Shown here piece by piece: positions 23,715 to 34,717 of a DNA stretch of 64,000 bases (positions are counted from its first letter, which is position 1; each line of letters opens with the position of its first letter). The notes under the pieces were generated by a model that was given only the letters and a program-made list of their open reading frames with translations, did not search any database and was not told where the DNA came from. The position numbers and the translations under genes were made by a program. Source of the DNA: Thauera phenolivorans (GTDB lineage Bacteria > Pseudomonadota > Gammaproteobacteria > Burkholderiales > Rhodocyclaceae); the NCBI RefSeq assembly GCF_001696715.1, contig NZ_MBFM01000003.1, positions 34,532 through 98,531 on the forward strand, in the 5' to 3' direction.

Positions 23715-23738
23715 TCGTCGCTCTGGCGAATCCTTCTC

Positions 23739-23783
23739 GGCCGAGCCCCGCCGGAGCGCTGCTCCGGCGCCGGCTCGGCCTTT
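23739..23783 (+). terminator. Long hairpin between dnaK and dnaJ
   Basis: GGCCGAGCC (23739-23747) pairs with GGCTCGGCC (23772-23780), and an inner CGCCGGAGC/GCTCCGGCG pairing extends the stem, so almost the whole 42 bases fold on themselves; only three T follow. It may act as a leaky terminator or as a processing and stability element reducing dnaJ relative to dnaK. No separate sigma32 promoter was seen for dnaJ. Confidence 0.6.
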
Positions 23784-23810
23784 GCTTGATACCAGACTGA
23801 GCGAAGCACC

Positions 23811-24935
<1,125 letters not shown>

Positions 24936-24956
24936 TCCGACGACCGGGCCGCAGCA

Positions 24957-24979
24957 CCCGCCGAGGCGACATCGGCGGG
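24957..24979. terminator. Hairpin between convergent dnaJ and nuclease genes
   Basis: CCCGCCGA pairs with TCGGCGGG across a 7-base loop in the 73-base gap between two converging genes; an outer GCCGCAG/CTGCGGC pairing is also possible. There is no T run, so any termination here would be weak or assisted. Confidence 0.4.
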
Positions 24980-25008
24980 CGTGTCGGCCCGTGCCGCGCG
25001 GCTGCGGC

Positions 25009-25899
25009 CTAGAAGCCCCAGCTCGAGGTGTCGATGCGGGCCTCCACCCGGGCCTCGACCGCGTCGGGCAGCTGGTGGAAGAAGTCGAGCCCGGTCCAGC
25101 GCTGGACGTCCGCCACGCTGACGAGGAAGCGGCGCAGATCCTCGCCGCCCTCCACGTCTTGCGGCACCGCGAAGGCGAGCATCCGCGGCGCCCCGCCGGC
25201 GGAATCCTCGCGCACCAGGATCTTGTAGAAGGCGCTGGGCAGCGCGATCAGCTTGAAGCCCGGCAGATAGGCCGGACGCGCGTCGTAGATCGGCCCGGTG
25301 AACACCCACAGCGGCCCAAAGCGGTTGGACAGCGCGTCCTCGGCCGCCTCCAGCCGTTGCCATACGCCCCGGTTGAGGGCCGGCCGCTGGGGCACGATGT
25401 TGCTCATCAGGAAGGTCTGGTGCTGGGCTTTACGCCCGTAGCGGGTGGCGATCAGGTGGTTAGGCGCGAGATGGCCGCGGTCGTAACCGCTGCCGGTGTA
25501 GTCCTCGTGGCGCACGCAGGCGACGATGGTCAGGCAGCGCAGGGTGCGCCAGTCGTGCTCGAAGCGATCGGGCCGCGCCAGCCCACGCGCGCCGGGCGGC
25601 CGCGGCGTCGCCCGGTAAGCGACCCACGCGGCACCACCCCGCCATTCCGAATAGCCAGCGGCGAAGGCGTCATTGTGCAGCACCCGCTGCCAGCCCGCCG
25701 GACCGTCCGGCTGCGAGCGGGGCACGCCCAGGTACACCGTCGTCGGCCGCGACATCACCAGCTCCTGGCCATACCACAGCCCGCCGCCGAGCGAGCCGCC
25801 GAGCCCGAGCACGAAGCCGAGCAGCGTCGAACCGCGGCTGCGCAGCAGCGAAAGGGTGAAGCCGGATTTGCGCGCGCGCCGGACCTTGCGCCTAGCCAC
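25009..25899 (-). CDS. DNA/RNA non-specific endonuclease, membrane-anchored (NucA family)
   Basis: A 296-residue beta-beta-alpha-metal nuclease. A very basic N-terminus ([13 protein letters not shown]) precedes one membrane segment ([21 protein letters not shown], about 24-44), leaving the catalytic domain outside the inner membrane. The active-site motif is YDRGHLAPN, with Asp130, the catalytic His133 and the metal-ligand Asn137; NIVPQ and FTGPIYD are further family motifs. Start choice: GTG at 25899, overlapping the cysS stop by eight bases; the longer upstream frame is cysS. The family includes secreted bacterial nucleases and EndoG; the role here, nutrient scavenging or defence, cannot be told from sequence. 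Confidence 0.87.
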   Translation of the reverse strand: MARRKVRRARKSGFTLSLLRSRGSTLLGFVLGLGGSLGGGLWYGQELVMSRPTTVYLGVPRSQPDGPAGWQRVLHNDAFAAGYSEWRGGAAWVAYRATPRPPGARGLARPDRFEHDWRTLRCLTIVACVRHEDYTGSGYDRGHLAPNHLIATRYGRKAQHQTFLMSNIVPQRPALNRGVWQRLEAAEDALSNRFGPLWVFTGPIYDARPAYLPGFKLIALPSAFYKILVREDSAGGAPRMLAFAVPQDVEGGEDLRRFLVSVADVQRWTGLDFFHQLPDAVEARVEARIDTSSWGF

Positions 25900-27277
25900 G
25901 CCGCCAGGTCGTGCCGCCCGGGCCGTCCTCGAGCACGATGCCGGCCTCGAGCAGCGCGGCCCGGATGCGGTCGGCCTCGGCGTAGTCCTTCGCTTTCTTC
26001 GCCGCGGCACGCTCGGCGATCAGCGCCTCGATCGCCTCCGCCCCGAGTCCGCCGGACGCCGGCGTACCCGCCTGCAGGAAGACGATCGGCTCGCGACCGA
26101 GCAGGCCGAGCACCCCGCCGAGCGCCTTCAGTTGCGCCGCCAGCGCGACATCGGCGCTGCGGTTGAGCTCGTTGGCGAGCTCGAACAGCACCGCCACCGC
26201 CTCCGCGGTGTTGAAGTCGTCGTCCATCGCCGCGCGGAACCGCTGCGCATGGGGTTCGTTCCAGTTCACCGCTGCCGCGCCCTGTGCCGGCACGTTCTTG
26301 AGCGCGGTGTAGAGCCGGGTGAGCGCGTTGCGCGCGTCCTCGAGGTGGGCATCGGAATAGTTCAGCGCGCTGCGGTAGTGCGCACGCAGGATGAAGAAGC
26401 GCACCACCTCGGGATCGTACTTCTGCAGCACCTCGCGGATGGTGAAGAAGTTGCCGAGCGACTTCGACATCTTCTCGTCGTCGACGCGGACGAAGCCGTT
26501 GTGCATCCAGTAATTGACGAAGGTGTGGCCGTGCGCGCCCTCGGACTGGGCGATCTCGTTCTCATGGTGCGGGAACTGCAGGTCCATGCCGCCGCCGTGG
26601 ATGTCGAAGTGCTCGCCGAGCAGATCCAAGCTCATCGCGGAGCACTCGATATGCCAGCCGGGCCGGCCCTCGCCCCAGGGCGAGGGCCACTTCACCTCGA
26701 CGGGCTCCTCGGTCTTTGCGTGTTTCCACAGCACGAAGTCGAGCGGATCGTTCTTGTCGCCGGCGACGTCCACCCGCTCTCCAGCGCGCAGTTCGTCGAT
26801 CGACTTGCCCGACAGCCTGCCGTAACCCTCGAACTTGCGCACCGAATAGCACACGTCGCGGTTGGCGGCGACGTAGGCCAGGCCGTTCCGCTCCAGCCGC
26901 GAGATCAGGCCCTGCATGCTGGCGACGTAATCGGTGGCGCGCGGCTCGAAGTCGGGACGCAGCACGCCGAGGGCGTCGGCATCCTCGTGCATCGCGGCGA
27001 TGAAGCGGTCGGTGAGGCTGCGGATCGACTCGTGGTTTTCCTGCGCGCGACGGATGATCTTGTCGTCGATGTCGGTGATGTTGCGCACGTAGGTGACGTC
27101 GTACCCGCTCGCCCGCAGCCAGCGCGCGACCATGTCGAACACCACCATGACGCGGGCGTGGCCGAGGTGACAGAAGTCGTACACGGTCATGCCGCATACG
27201 TACATGCGGACCTTGCCCGGTTCGATCGGTTGGAAGGCTTCCTTGCCGCGGGAGAGGGTGTTGTAGATGGTCAGCAT
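25892..27277 (-). CDS. cysS: Cysteinyl-tRNA synthetase
   Basis: A class I synthetase of 461 residues, the same length as E. coli CysS. It carries [17 protein letters not shown] (with the HIGH-type signature as HLGH), zinc ligands including the Cys of this motif and [23 protein letters not shown] and the KMSKS loop ([14 protein letters not shown]). The start [18 protein letters not shown] at 27277 is canonical; the long open frame upstream is rejected. Its 3' end overlaps the downstream nuclease gene. Confidence 0.97.
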   Translation of the reverse strand: MLTIYNTLSRGKEAFQPIEPGKVRMYVCGMTVYDFCHLGHARVMVVFDMVARWLRASGYDVTYVRNITDIDDKIIRRAQENHESIRSLTDRFIAAMHEDADALGVLRPDFEPRATDYVASMQGLISRLERNGLAYVAANRDVCYSVRKFEGYGRLSGKSIDELRAGERVDVAGDKNDPLDFVLWKHAKTEEPVEVKWPSPWGEGRPGWHIECSAMSLDLLGEHFDIHGGGMDLQFPHHENEIAQSEGAHGHTFVNYWMHNGFVRVDDEKMSKSLGNFFTIREVLQKYDPEVVRFFILRAHYRSALNYSDAHLEDARNALTRLYTALKNVPAQGAAAVNWNEPHAQRFRAAMDDDFNTAEAVAVLFELANELNRSADVALAAQLKALGGVLGLLGREPIVFLQAGTPASGGLGAEAIEALIAERAAAKKAKDYAEADRIRAALLEAGIVLEDGPGGTTWRRG

Positions 27278-27311
27278 GGGAGAGGGCGGAAACACCGCGC
27301 GGGACGCGCGA

Positions 27312-27341
27312 TTGTGGGAGTCCTGTGCTTGTTGGTAAAAT
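27312..27341 (+). promoter_or_regulatory. Likely sigma70 promoter of the ppiA-ppiB-lpxH unit
   Basis: TTGTGG (27312-27317) and TAAAAT (27336-27341) lie 18 bp apart in the 181-base divergent gap between cysS and ppiA. The -10 box differs from the consensus at one position and the -35 box at two or three. The rest of the gap shows only a GGCGCC-type inverted repeat just before the ribosome-binding region. Confidence 0.45.
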
Positions 27342-27458
27342 CCGGGGCTTGCGCCGAACCTGTCCACCGGCCGCCCCGATTCAAGCCGGTCGAGTATAGC
27401 ACGGGGCTCCCGCCCCCCTTTCAGGCGCCGCCATGGCGCCTCCACCCACGGAGTCCGC

Positions 27459-28043
27459 ATGAAGAAATCCGCTCTTGCCCTGCTCGCCCTCGCCAGCGTC
27501 AGTCTCGGCGCGTGGGCCGCCGGCCCGACGGTCACGCTCGACACCAGCCACGGCGAAATCGTGCTCGAGCTCGATGCCGACAAGGCGCCGAAGTCGGCCG
27601 AGAACTTCGTTCAGTACGCGAAGGACGGCCACTACGACGGCACCGTCTTCCACCGCGTGATCGACGGCTTCATGATCCAGGGCGGCGGCTTCGATGAAAA
27701 GATGAAGCAGAAGGCCACCCGCCCGCCGATCGAGAACGAGGCGAAGAACGGCCTCAAGAACCTGCCGGGCACGATCGCGATGGCGCGCACCGCCGACCCG
27801 CACTCGGCCAGCGCGCAGTTCTTCATCAACCTCGCACCCAACACCTTCCTCGACTACCCCTCGCGCGACGGCTGGGGCTACGCCGTGTTCGGCAAGGTCG
27901 TGCGCGGCATGGACGTGGTCGAGAAGATCGGCAAGCTGCCGACCACCAGCGTCGGCTTCCACCAGAACGTCCCGGTCGACCCGGTCGTCGTCCGCAGCGC
28001 CCGCGTCGACGGCGCCGACGCCCCGGCCGCCGGCAGGCAATAA
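27459..28043 (+). CDS. ppiA: Periplasmic peptidyl-prolyl cis-trans isomerase (cyclophilin A type)
   Basis: A 194-residue cyclophilin that catalyses proline isomerisation in exported proteins. A signal peptide ([20 protein letters not shown]) is followed by a complete cyclophilin domain: [39 protein letters not shown] and [18 protein letters not shown]. The family active-site Arg and Phe are in [13 protein letters not shown]. It is followed 16 bases later by a cytoplasmic paralogue, ppiB. Confidence 0.95.
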   Translation: MKKSALALLALASVSLGAWAAGPTVTLDTSHGEIVLELDADKAPKSAENFVQYAKDGHYDGTVFHRVIDGFMIQGGGFDEKMKQKATRPPIENEAKNGLKNLPGTIAMARTADPHSASAQFFINLAPNTFLDYPSRDGWGYAVFGKVVRGMDVVEKIGKLPTTSVGFHQNVPVDPVVVRSARVDGADAPAAGRQ

Positions 28044-28059
28044 CCCCAAGGAGCATCAC

Positions 28060-28554
28060 ATGGCAGTCAAGCTGCACACCAACCACGGTACGATCACCCT
28101 CGAACTGGACGCCGACAAGGCCCCGGTCACGGTCGAGAACTTCCTCGCCTACGTCGAGGCCGGCCATTACGACAACACCATCTTCCACCGCGTCATCGAC
28201 GGCTTCATGATCCAGGGCGGCGGCTTCGAGCCCGGCATGCAGCAGAAGCCCACCCGTGAGCCGATCAAGAACGAGGCCGACAACGGCCTGAAGAACGAGC
28301 GCGGCACGATCGCGATGGCGCGCACGCAGGCGCCCCACTCCGCTTCCGCCCAGTTCTTCATCAACATCGCCGACAACGACTTCCTCAACTACCGCTCGCC
28401 CGACCTGCAGGGCTGGGGCTACTGCGTGTTCGGCAAGGTCAGCGAAGGCATGGACGTGGTCGACAAGATCCGCGCGGTGAAGACCGGCTCGAGCGGCTTC
28501 CACCAGGACGTGCCGAAGGAAGACGTGATCATCGAGCGCGCCGAAGTTGTCTGA
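28060..28554 (+). CDS. ppiB: Cytoplasmic peptidyl-prolyl cis-trans isomerase (cyclophilin B type)
   Basis: A 164-residue cyclophilin with no signal peptide, exactly the size of E. coli PpiB. The active-site stretch is [19 protein letters not shown], followed by [20 protein letters not shown] and [18 protein letters not shown]. It closely resembles its upstream neighbour over the domain, so the two are a tandem pair. Start 28060 follows AAGGAGC. Its 3' end overlaps the start of lpxH by eight bases. Confidence 0.96.
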   Translation: MAVKLHTNHGTITLELDADKAPVTVENFLAYVEAGHYDNTIFHRVIDGFMIQGGGFEPGMQQKPTREPIKNEADNGLKNERGTIAMARTQAPHSASAQFFINIADNDFLNYRSPDLQGWGYCVFGKVSEGMDVVDKIRAVKTGSSGFHQDVPKEDVIIERAEVV

Positions 28555-29362
28555 TTCGAAGTCGTTGCGCGGCCCCGCCCCGGCGGCGGCTGCCCCGGTG
28601 CCGGAAGCCGCCCGCGCGGCGCTTCCGGCATTGTTCATCTCCGACCTCCACCTGTGCGAGGAACGTCCGGCGACGACCACCGCCTTCCTCGACTTCCTCG
28701 ACGGTCCGGCACGCGAGGCGGCGAGCCTGCTCATCCTCGGCGACCTGTTCGAGTACCTCGCCGGCGACGACGACCTCGAGTCGCCGTTCAACCGCGAGCT
28801 GTGTGCGGCGCTGAAGGCGCTCGCCGGGCACGGCACACGGGTGTTCTTCATGCGCGGGAATCGAGACCTGCTCGCCGGCGAAGGCTTCGCCGAGGCCGCC
28901 GGTCTCCACCTCCTGCCCGATCCGTCGATCGTCGCCTTCGGCGACGGCGAGGACGCGCCCCGCCTGCTGCTCAGCCACGGCGACGCCCTGTGCACAGACG
29001 ACCTCGCCTACCAGGCCTACCGTCGCCAGGTGAATGATCCCACCTGGCAGGCCGGCTTCCTTGCCCAGCCATTGGCGGCACGCAAGGCCTTCATCGAGAG
29101 CCTGCGCCAGCAGAGCGAGAGCGCCAAGAAGACGAAGGCGACGGAAATCATGGACGTCAACGCCGCCGCGGTGGAGGCCCTGCTGCGCGCCCATCGCGGC
29201 CCGACCCTGGTTCACGGCCACACCCACCGTCCGGCGCGCCACGTGCACGCGGTCGACGGTCGCGAATGCGTGCGCTGGGTGCTGGCCGACTGGCACGACA
29301 CCGCCACTTGGCTGCGCTTCGACGGCCGCACGCTCAGCGCAGAAGGCGGCGGCGCCGCCTGA
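28547..29362 (+). CDS. lpxH: UDP-2,3-diacylglucosamine diphosphatase
   Basis: A 271-residue calcineurin-like metallohydrolase that makes lipid X in lipid A synthesis at the inner membrane. Metal-binding motifs are FISDLHL (near residue 30), [32 protein letters not shown] and HGHTHRP near 225. The start is ambiguous: the TTG at 28547 overlaps ppiB and gives an Ala/Pro-rich leader of about 27 residues; later TTG or GTG codons would bring it closer to the E. coli length of 240. It is co-transcribed with ppiA and ppiB. Confidence 0.92.
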   Translation: MSDSKSLRGPAPAAAAPVPEAARAALPALFISDLHLCEERPATTTAFLDFLDGPAREAASLLILGDLFEYLAGDDDLESPFNRELCAALKALAGHGTRVFFMRGNRDLLAGEGFAEAAGLHLLPDPSIVAFGDGEDAPRLLLSHGDALCTDDLAYQAYRRQVNDPTWQAGFLAQPLAARKAFIESLRQQSESAKKTKATEIMDVNAAAVEALLRAHRGPTLVHGHTHRPARHVHAVDGRECVRWVLADWHDTATWLRFDGRTLSAEGGGAA

Positions 29363-29389
29363 ACGTGGCAGCGGGCGCGTCCCGACGTA

Positions 29390-30577
29390 TCAGCCCGCCA
29401 GGCCGCGCGCCAGGTCGGCCTGCAGGTCCTCGACCGACTCCAGGCCCACCGCGACGCGCAGCAGCCCCTCCCCGATCCCCGCCTCGGCGCGCGCCTCGGG
29501 CGAGATGCGGCCGTGGGTGGTGGTCGCCGGATGGGTGATCGTGCTCTTGGTGTCGCCCAGGTTGGCGGTGATCGAGATCGTGCGGGTCGCATCCACCACC
29601 CGCCACGCCGCCTCGCGGCCGCCCTTGACCTCGAAGCTGAGGATCGCGCCGCCGCTCTTCTGCTGGCGCATCGCCAGCGCGTGCTGCGGATGCGAGGCCA
29701 GCCCGGGATAGAACACGCGCGACACGCCGGGCTGCGCCTCGAGCCAGCCCGCCAGCTCGAGCGCGCTCGCCGACTGCGCCTCCATGCGGATGCGCAGCGT
29801 CTCCAGGCCCTTCAGGATCACCCAGGCGTTGAAGGGCGAAATGCTCGGCCCCGCGGTACGCAGAAACTTGTACACCTCGTCGGTCACCGCCTTCGCGCCG
29901 ACCACCGCGCCGCCGAGCACACGTCCCTGGCCGTCGAGGTACTTTGTCGCCGAATGCACGACGACGTCGGCGCCAAGCGCGAGCGGGCGCTGCAGCGCCG
30001 GCGTGCAGAAGCAGTTGTCCACCGCCAGCAGCACGCCGGCCTCGTGCGCGATCGCGGCCACCGCGGCGATGTCGACCACCTCGGTGAGCGGGTTCGATGG
30101 GGTCTCGACGAAGAACAGCCGGGTGCGCGGGCGGATCGCGGCGCGGTAGGCGTCGAGATCGGTCGCGGGCACGAAGGTGGTCTCGATGCCGAACTTCGAC
30201 AGGATGTTGCCGAACAGCTGTTGGGTGGCACCGAACAGGCCGCGCGAGGCCACCACGTGATCGCCCGCCTGCATCAGCGCCATCGCCAGCGACAGGATCG
30301 CCGACATGCCGGAGGCGGTGGCGACGCAGCCCTCGGCGCCCTCGAGCGCCGCCAGCCGCGTCTGCATCGCGCTCACGGTGGGGTTGGAGAAGCGCGCGTA
30401 GACGTTGCCCTGCTCCGCGCCCGAGAAGCGCGCCGCCGCCTGCGCCGCGCTCTCGAAGGTGAAGCTCGAGGTGAGGTAGAGCGCCTCGCTGTGCTCGCCG
30501 AACTGGCTGCGCTCAATGCCGGCGCGGACCGCGAGGGTGTCGAAATGAGGCTCGTGACCGTCCGGTTGCGGTGTCAT
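29390..30577 (-). CDS. metZ: O-succinylhomoserine sulfhydrylase
   Basis: A 395-residue Cys/Met-metabolism PLP enzyme making homocysteine from O-succinylhomoserine and sulfide. Motifs: ARFSNPTVSAMQTRLAALEG, ATASGMSAILSLAMALMQAG, VDNCFCTPALQRPLALGAD and the PLP lysine in HSATKYLDGQGRVLGG. The C-terminal GESVEDLQADLARGL-type ending is typical. ATG at 30577 follows AGGAAG. Position directly after purF (14-base gap) is the usual one in Betaproteobacteria and Pseudomonas. Confidence 0.92.
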   Translation of the reverse strand: MTPQPDGHEPHFDTLAVRAGIERSQFGEHSEALYLTSSFTFESAAQAAARFSGAEQGNVYARFSNPTVSAMQTRLAALEGAEGCVATASGMSAILSLAMALMQAGDHVVASRGLFGATQQLFGNILSKFGIETTFVPATDLDAYRAAIRPRTRLFFVETPSNPLTEVVDIAAVAAIAHEAGVLLAVDNCFCTPALQRPLALGADVVVHSATKYLDGQGRVLGGAVVGAKAVTDEVYKFLRTAGPSISPFNAWVILKGLETLRIRMEAQSASALELAGWLEAQPGVSRVFYPGLASHPQHALAMRQQKSGGAILSFEVKGGREAAWRVVDATRTISITANLGDTKSTITHPATTTHGRISPEARAEAGIGEGLLRVAVGLESVEDLQADLARGLAG

Positions 30578-30591
30578 CGTCGTCTTCCTGC

Positions 30592-32136
30592 TCAATCGTT
30601 GCGGCCGGAGCCGAGATTGAGGTCGAGCTGCCCGCCCTCGGCCTCGTCCTGCTCGTCCTGCGCAGCGGGCTCGGCCTCGCCCGCGCCGCGCCGGTTCTCG
30701 ACTCCGTCGAGGTACTCGGCGGTGATGTCGCCGGTGACATAGATCCCGTCGAAGCAGGAAGTTTCGAAGAAGGCGATCGACGGATTGATCGCGCGCACCG
30801 CCGCCTTCAGGTCCTCGAGATCCTGATAGATCAGACCGTCGGCGCCGATCTCGCGACGGATTTCCTCTTCGTCGCGGTCGGAGGCGATCAGCTCGCCGCG
30901 GGTCGGCATGTCGATGCCGTAGACATTCGCGTAGCGCACCGGGGGCGCCGCCGAGGCCAGATAGACCTTGGTCGCGCCCGCTTCACGCGCCATGTTGACG
31001 ATCTCCCGGCTGGTGGTGCCGCGGACGATCGAATCGTCCACCAGCAGCACGCTCTTGCCGGCGAACTCCTGGCGCACGGTGTTGAGCTTCTGGCGCACCG
31101 ACTTACGGCGCACCGCTTGGCCGGGCATGATGAAGGTGCGGCCGATGTAGCGGTTCTTGACGAAACCCTCGCGGTAAGGCAGCCCGAGCCGGTGCGCCAT
31201 TTCCATCGCCGACGGGCGGCTCGAGTCGGGAATCGGGATGACCACGTCGATCTGAGCGTCCGGCAGAATGCGCTTCATCCGGTCGGCGAGGAACTCGCCC
31301 ATCTTGACCCGCGAGTCGTACACCGACACGCCGTCGATGATCGAATCGGGCCGGGCGAGGTAGACAAACTCGAACATGCAGGGCGCGAGCGTGGTCTTGC
31401 TCGCGCACTGCCGGCTATGGAAGTTGCCCGCGGTATCGATCAGCACCGCCTCGCCAGGGGCGACGTCGCGCAGCAGCTTGAAGCCGAGCACGTCGATCGC
31501 CACCGATTCGGAGGCGACCATCCACTCGACGCCCGTTTCGGTGTCGTTTCGCCCGATGACCAGCGGGCGGATGCCGAAGGGGTCGCGGAAGGCGAGCAGG
31601 CCGTAACCGGCGATCATCACCACCACCGCGTAGGCGCCGCGGCAGCGCCGATGCACCCCGGCGACGGCGCGGAACACCGCTTCCTCGTCGAGCTTGAGGC
31701 CGTTGCACGCCGCCTGCAGTTCGTGCGCGAAGACGTTGAGCAGGACCTCCGAGTCGCTGCTGGTGTTGATGTGGCGCAGGTCGGAGACGAACATCTCGCG
31801 CTTGAGCGCCTCGGAGTTCGTCAGGTTGCCGTTGTGCGCCAGCAGAAGGCCGAAGGGCGAGTTGACGTAGAAGGGCTGCGCCTCGGAGGCATTATAGGCC
31901 GAGCCGGCAGTCGGGTAGCGAACGTGGCCGATGCCCCAGTTGCCGACCAGGTTGCGCATGTTCCGCGTCCGGAAGACGTCGCGCACCAGGCCCGACCCCT
32001 TGTGCATGTTGAAGTGCCCGCCTGCGCAGGTGGCGATGCCAGCGGCATCCTGACCACGGTGCTGGAGCACCTGGAGACCGTCGTAGAGCAACTGATTAAC
32101 CGGGGTGGTCGCAACGACACCAAGAATTCCGCACAT
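30592..32136 (-). CDS. purF: Amidophosphoribosyltransferase
   Basis: The first committed enzyme of purine synthesis, making phosphoribosylamine from PRPP and glutamine. The 514-residue product has an N-terminal Ntn glutaminase domain whose nucleophile is Cys2 ([20 protein letters not shown], exposed after Met removal), and a C-terminal phosphoribosyltransferase domain with [19 protein letters not shown]. Cys2 fixes the start at 32136; the longer upstream frame is rejected. It follows cvpA by 10 bases, the conserved cvpA-purF pair. Confidence 0.97.
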   Translation of the reverse strand: MCGILGVVATTPVNQLLYDGLQVLQHRGQDAAGIATCAGGHFNMHKGSGLVRDVFRTRNMRNLVGNWGIGHVRYPTAGSAYNASEAQPFYVNSPFGLLLAHNGNLTNSEALKREMFVSDLRHINTSSDSEVLLNVFAHELQAACNGLKLDEEAVFRAVAGVHRRCRGAYAVVVMIAGYGLLAFRDPFGIRPLVIGRNDTETGVEWMVASESVAIDVLGFKLLRDVAPGEAVLIDTAGNFHSRQCASKTTLAPCMFEFVYLARPDSIIDGVSVYDSRVKMGEFLADRMKRILPDAQIDVVIPIPDSSRPSAMEMAHRLGLPYREGFVKNRYIGRTFIMPGQAVRRKSVRQKLNTVRQEFAGKSVLLVDDSIVRGTTSREIVNMAREAGATKVYLASAAPPVRYANVYGIDMPTRGELIASDRDEEEIRREIGADGLIYQDLEDLKAAVRAINPSIAFFETSCFDGIYVTGDITAEYLDGVENRRGAGEAEPAAQDEQDEAEGGQLDLNLGSGRND

Positions 32137-32146
32137 GGGTTTCTGC

Positions 32147-32638
32147 CTATCTGAATCGGATCCGGTTGGCCACCGCGTCGGGCAGCCAGGGTTTGGCGGC
32201 AATCACCGCCCTTTCCATCGGGGGCGCGAACAGGGATTGCGCCCACCAAGCCTCGCGTGACATGCCGACGAGACCGCCGAGCAGCACTGCCACGAAGACG
32301 ATCGCCAGACCGCGGGCGAGACCGAAGATCGCGCCGAAGAAGCGGTCGGCCGGTCCCAGCCCGGCGGCTCTGAGCAGCTGCCGCAACAGGTAGCGCACGA
32401 GCGCGGCCAGCAGCAGCACGCCGACCACGATCACGGCCACGCCGGCCACCTGCCGCCAGACTGGCTCCGCGATCATGCCGACGAAGAGGCCCGCCGCGTG
32501 CGGGTGCCACAGCCAGGCCGCGAGCAGTGCCGCCACCCAGGCGAGCACCGCCATCACCTCGCTGATCAGGCCACGCCAGAGGCCGACGGCTGCGGACAGG
32601 CCGAGCACGCCGAGAAAAACGTAGTCGAAGACAGTCAT
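32147..32638 (-). CDS. cvpA: CvpA family membrane protein
   Basis: A 163-residue inner-membrane protein with four likely membrane segments: near residues 4-22, 28-46 ([17 protein letters not shown]), 63-84 ([18 protein letters not shown]) and 102-122 ([20 protein letters not shown]). E. coli CvpA is needed for colicin V production and in other species for envelope homeostasis; its biochemical role is unknown. It lies between the SPOR protein and purF. Confidence 0.92.
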   Translation of the reverse strand: MTVFDYVFLGVLGLSAAVGLWRGLISEVMAVLAWVAALLAAWLWHPHAAGLFVGMIAEPVWRQVAGVAVIVVGVLLLAALVRYLLRQLLRAAGLGPADRFFGAIFGLARGLAIVFVAVLLGGLVGMSREAWWAQSLFAPPMERAVIAAKPWLPDAVANRIRFR

Positions 32639-32647
32639 CGACGCCGG

Positions 32648-33379
32648 TCAGCGACTCACCACGACCGGCGCATGGCCCAGCGCACGCACCCGGCCTGCCT
32701 CGCGATCGGCCGCGGCGCGGTTGGCAAAGGGCCCGACCCGCACCCGGGTCACGCCTCCTGCCTTCTCCGTGTAGGCTCCGATGCCCGCCTTCTTCAGCTC
32801 GGCGGCAATCGAGGCCGCCCGTCCCGCGTCGCCGAAGGCCCCCACCTGGACCAGGAAGGATGCGCTCTTCGGCGCCGCAGCGGCGACCGGTGGCGGATTC
32901 TCGCCCCGCAGGATCGCACGCACGCGTTCGGCCTCGGCCTCCTCGGCCGACTTTTGCGCTGCCTTGGGCGGCGTCGGCTTAGGCTTCGGCGTCGGTGACG
33001 GCTTGGGCTCGGGCTTGGGTGAAGGTGCCGGCTGCGGCTTGGGTTCGGGCTTCGGCGGCGATTCGGGCTTCGGCGGCGGCGGCGGCGGCTCCGGCTCGCT
33101 CAACGCCTCGGCGGTGGGAGGCGCCTCGGGCACCGCCACGCCGAGCTCGGGATCGACTGCGGCGATCTCCGCATCCGGCCCGGGCCCGGCGATCGGCCGC
33201 GCCAGCGCGCTGTCCGCATCACGCTCGGGGATGGCGATCTGGATGTCCTGATCCACCGGTCGCGGCTCCTGCTCCATCATCATCGGCAGCACGATCGCGG
33301 CCGCCAGGGCGAGCGCTGCTGCGCCCACCAGGCGGCGCCGCGCGCGCTTCTTGATTTCGAGGTCGTCTTGGTCGCTCAC
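32648..33379 (-). CDS. dedD: SPOR domain protein, DedD-like
   Basis: A 243-residue bitopic protein. The cytoplasmic N-terminus is basic (KKRARRRL), one membrane segment follows (VGAAALALAAAIVLPMMM, about 17-34), then a long Pro/Lys/Glu linker with repeated KPEPKP units (about residues 95-140), and a C-terminal SPOR domain (SFLVQVGAFGDAGRAASIAA to GRVRALGHAPVVVS). SPOR domains bind denuded peptidoglycan at the division septum. The start is a GTG (33379). It lies between folC and cvpA, as dedD does in E. coli. Confidence 0.88.
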   Translation of the reverse strand: MSDQDDLEIKKRARRRLVGAAALALAAAIVLPMMMEQEPRPVDQDIQIAIPERDADSALARPIAGPGPDAEIAAVDPELGVAVPEAPPTAEALSEPEPPPPPPKPESPPKPEPKPQPAPSPKPEPKPSPTPKPKPTPPKAAQKSAEEAEAERVRAILRGENPPPVAAAAPKSASFLVQVGAFGDAGRAASIAAELKKAGIGAYTEKAGGVTRVRVGPFANRAAADREAGRVRALGHAPVVVSR

Positions 33380-33394
33380 CGCAAAGGCTCTGTG

Positions 33395-34717
33395 TCATTG
33401 CCGGACGGCGCGTGAGGCTGCGAGCACCTCGCCCACCGTCAGGAAGGATCCGAAAGCGACGATTCTATCACCCTCGGCAACGCTCTCTCGCGCTGCAACA
33501 AAGGCTTGCGCAGGACTCGCGAAGCAGCGGACGTCGGCGCTGATGCCGACGGCTTCGAGGCGCTGACGCAGCTGCTCGGCAGGCAGGCCGCGCGGCCCGG
33601 GCAAGTCGGCCAGAAGCCAGTGGTCAACACGGCCGCGCACGCGCTCCACCACCCCTTCGACGTCCTTGTCGGAGAGCATGCTGAACACCGCCCAGGTCTC
33701 CGGAAAGAAGCCCATGCTGCCGAGGTTCTCGGCGAGCACGCCGGCCGCCTGAGGGTTGTGGGCGACGTCGAGCACGATCGAGGGCCGGCCCGGCAGCACC
33801 TGAAAGCGGCCCGGCACTTCGACCAGCGACAGACCCTCGCGGACCGCCTGCATCGAAACGGGAATGCGCTCGCGCAGGAGCTCGAGCGTGGTCAGCACCG
33901 CCGAGGCATTGAGCAGCTGGTTGGCGCCGCGCAATGCCGGGTAGGCCAGTCCGCCCCTGCGCAGGAGGCGGCCCTGGGCGGGCGGCGCCTCGTAGCGCCA
34001 GTAGCCCCATTGCTGGCGGTCGCCACCGAAGCCGAAATCGCGCCCGCTGATCCACAGCGGCGCACCGATCGACTCGGCGTGCGAGACCAGGCTCGCAGGC
34101 GGTTGCGGATCGCCGCACACCGCCGGGCGGCCGCTGCGGAAGATCCCGGCCTTCTCGAGGCCGATCGATTCGCGGTCGTTGCCGAGGTAGTCCATGTGGT
34201 CCATCGCCACGCTGGTGACGATCGCGCAATCGGCGTCGAAGACGTTGACCGCATCGAGCCGCCCGCCGAGGCCGACCTCGAGCACGATCACATCGGGTGT
34301 GGCATTGCGGAACAATTCCCACGCCGCGAGCGTGCCGTGCTCGAAATAGGTCAGCGGGGTATCGCCACGCGCCGCTTCGACCGTGGCGAAGGCAGCGACC
34401 AGGGCTTCGTCACCGACCTCGTTGCCATTGACCCGCACCCGCTCGTTGTAGCGGAGAAGGTGCGGCGAGGTGTAGCAGCCGACCCGGTAACCCTCGGCCA
34501 GCAGCACCGCCTCCAGCATCGCCGCCGTCGACCCCTTGCCGTTGGTACCGCCCACGGTGATGACCACTGCATCGGGGCCGGGCGCGAGCGCATCGCGCAC
34601 CTTGCGCACACGCTCGAGCCCGAGCTGGATCGCGGCCGCATGGCGCCCCTCGAGCAGCGCAAGCCAATCATCGAGCGTGGCCGGCAGCGCAGCCTCCTGC
34701 ATGGCGGCCGCGCTCAC
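33395..34717 (-). CDS. folC: Bifunctional tetrahydrofolate/dihydrofolate synthase
   Basis: A 440-residue Mur-ligase-fold enzyme that makes dihydrofolate and adds glutamates to folate. Motifs: [20 protein letters not shown] (P-loop, residues about 50-69), [37 protein letters not shown] and [20 protein letters not shown]. Start choice: GTG 34717 overlaps the accD stop (GTGA); the ATG at 34702 is five codons later and equally good by family length. It follows accD, the usual order. Confidence 0.94.
   Translation of the reverse strand: MSAAAMQEAALPATLDDWLALLEGRHAAAIQLGLERVRKVRDALAPGPDAVVITVGGTNGKGSTAAMLEAVLLAEGYRVGCYTSPHLLRYNERVRVNGNEVGDEALVAAFATVEAARGDTPLTYFEHGTLAAWELFRNATPDVIVLEVGLGGRLDAVNVFDADCAIVTSVAMDHMDYLGNDRESIGLEKAGIFRSGRPAVCGDPQPPASLVSHAESIGAPLWISGRDFGFGGDRQQWGYWRYEAPPAQGRLLRRGGLAYPALRGANQLLNASAVLTTLELLRERIPVSMQAVREGLSLVEVPGRFQVLPGRPSIVLDVAHNPQAAGVLAENLGSMGFFPETWAVFSMLSDKDVEGVVERVRGRVDHWLLADLPGPRGLPAEQLRQRLEAVGISADVRCFASPAQAFVAARESVAEGDRIVAFGSFLTVGEVLAASRAVRQ

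Noticed and set aside
32990..33100. KPEPKP-type repeats in the SPOR protein as a DNA repeat array
   Set aside because: They are codon-level repeats of a Pro/Lys linker common in SPOR proteins, not a CRISPR or minisatellite of note.
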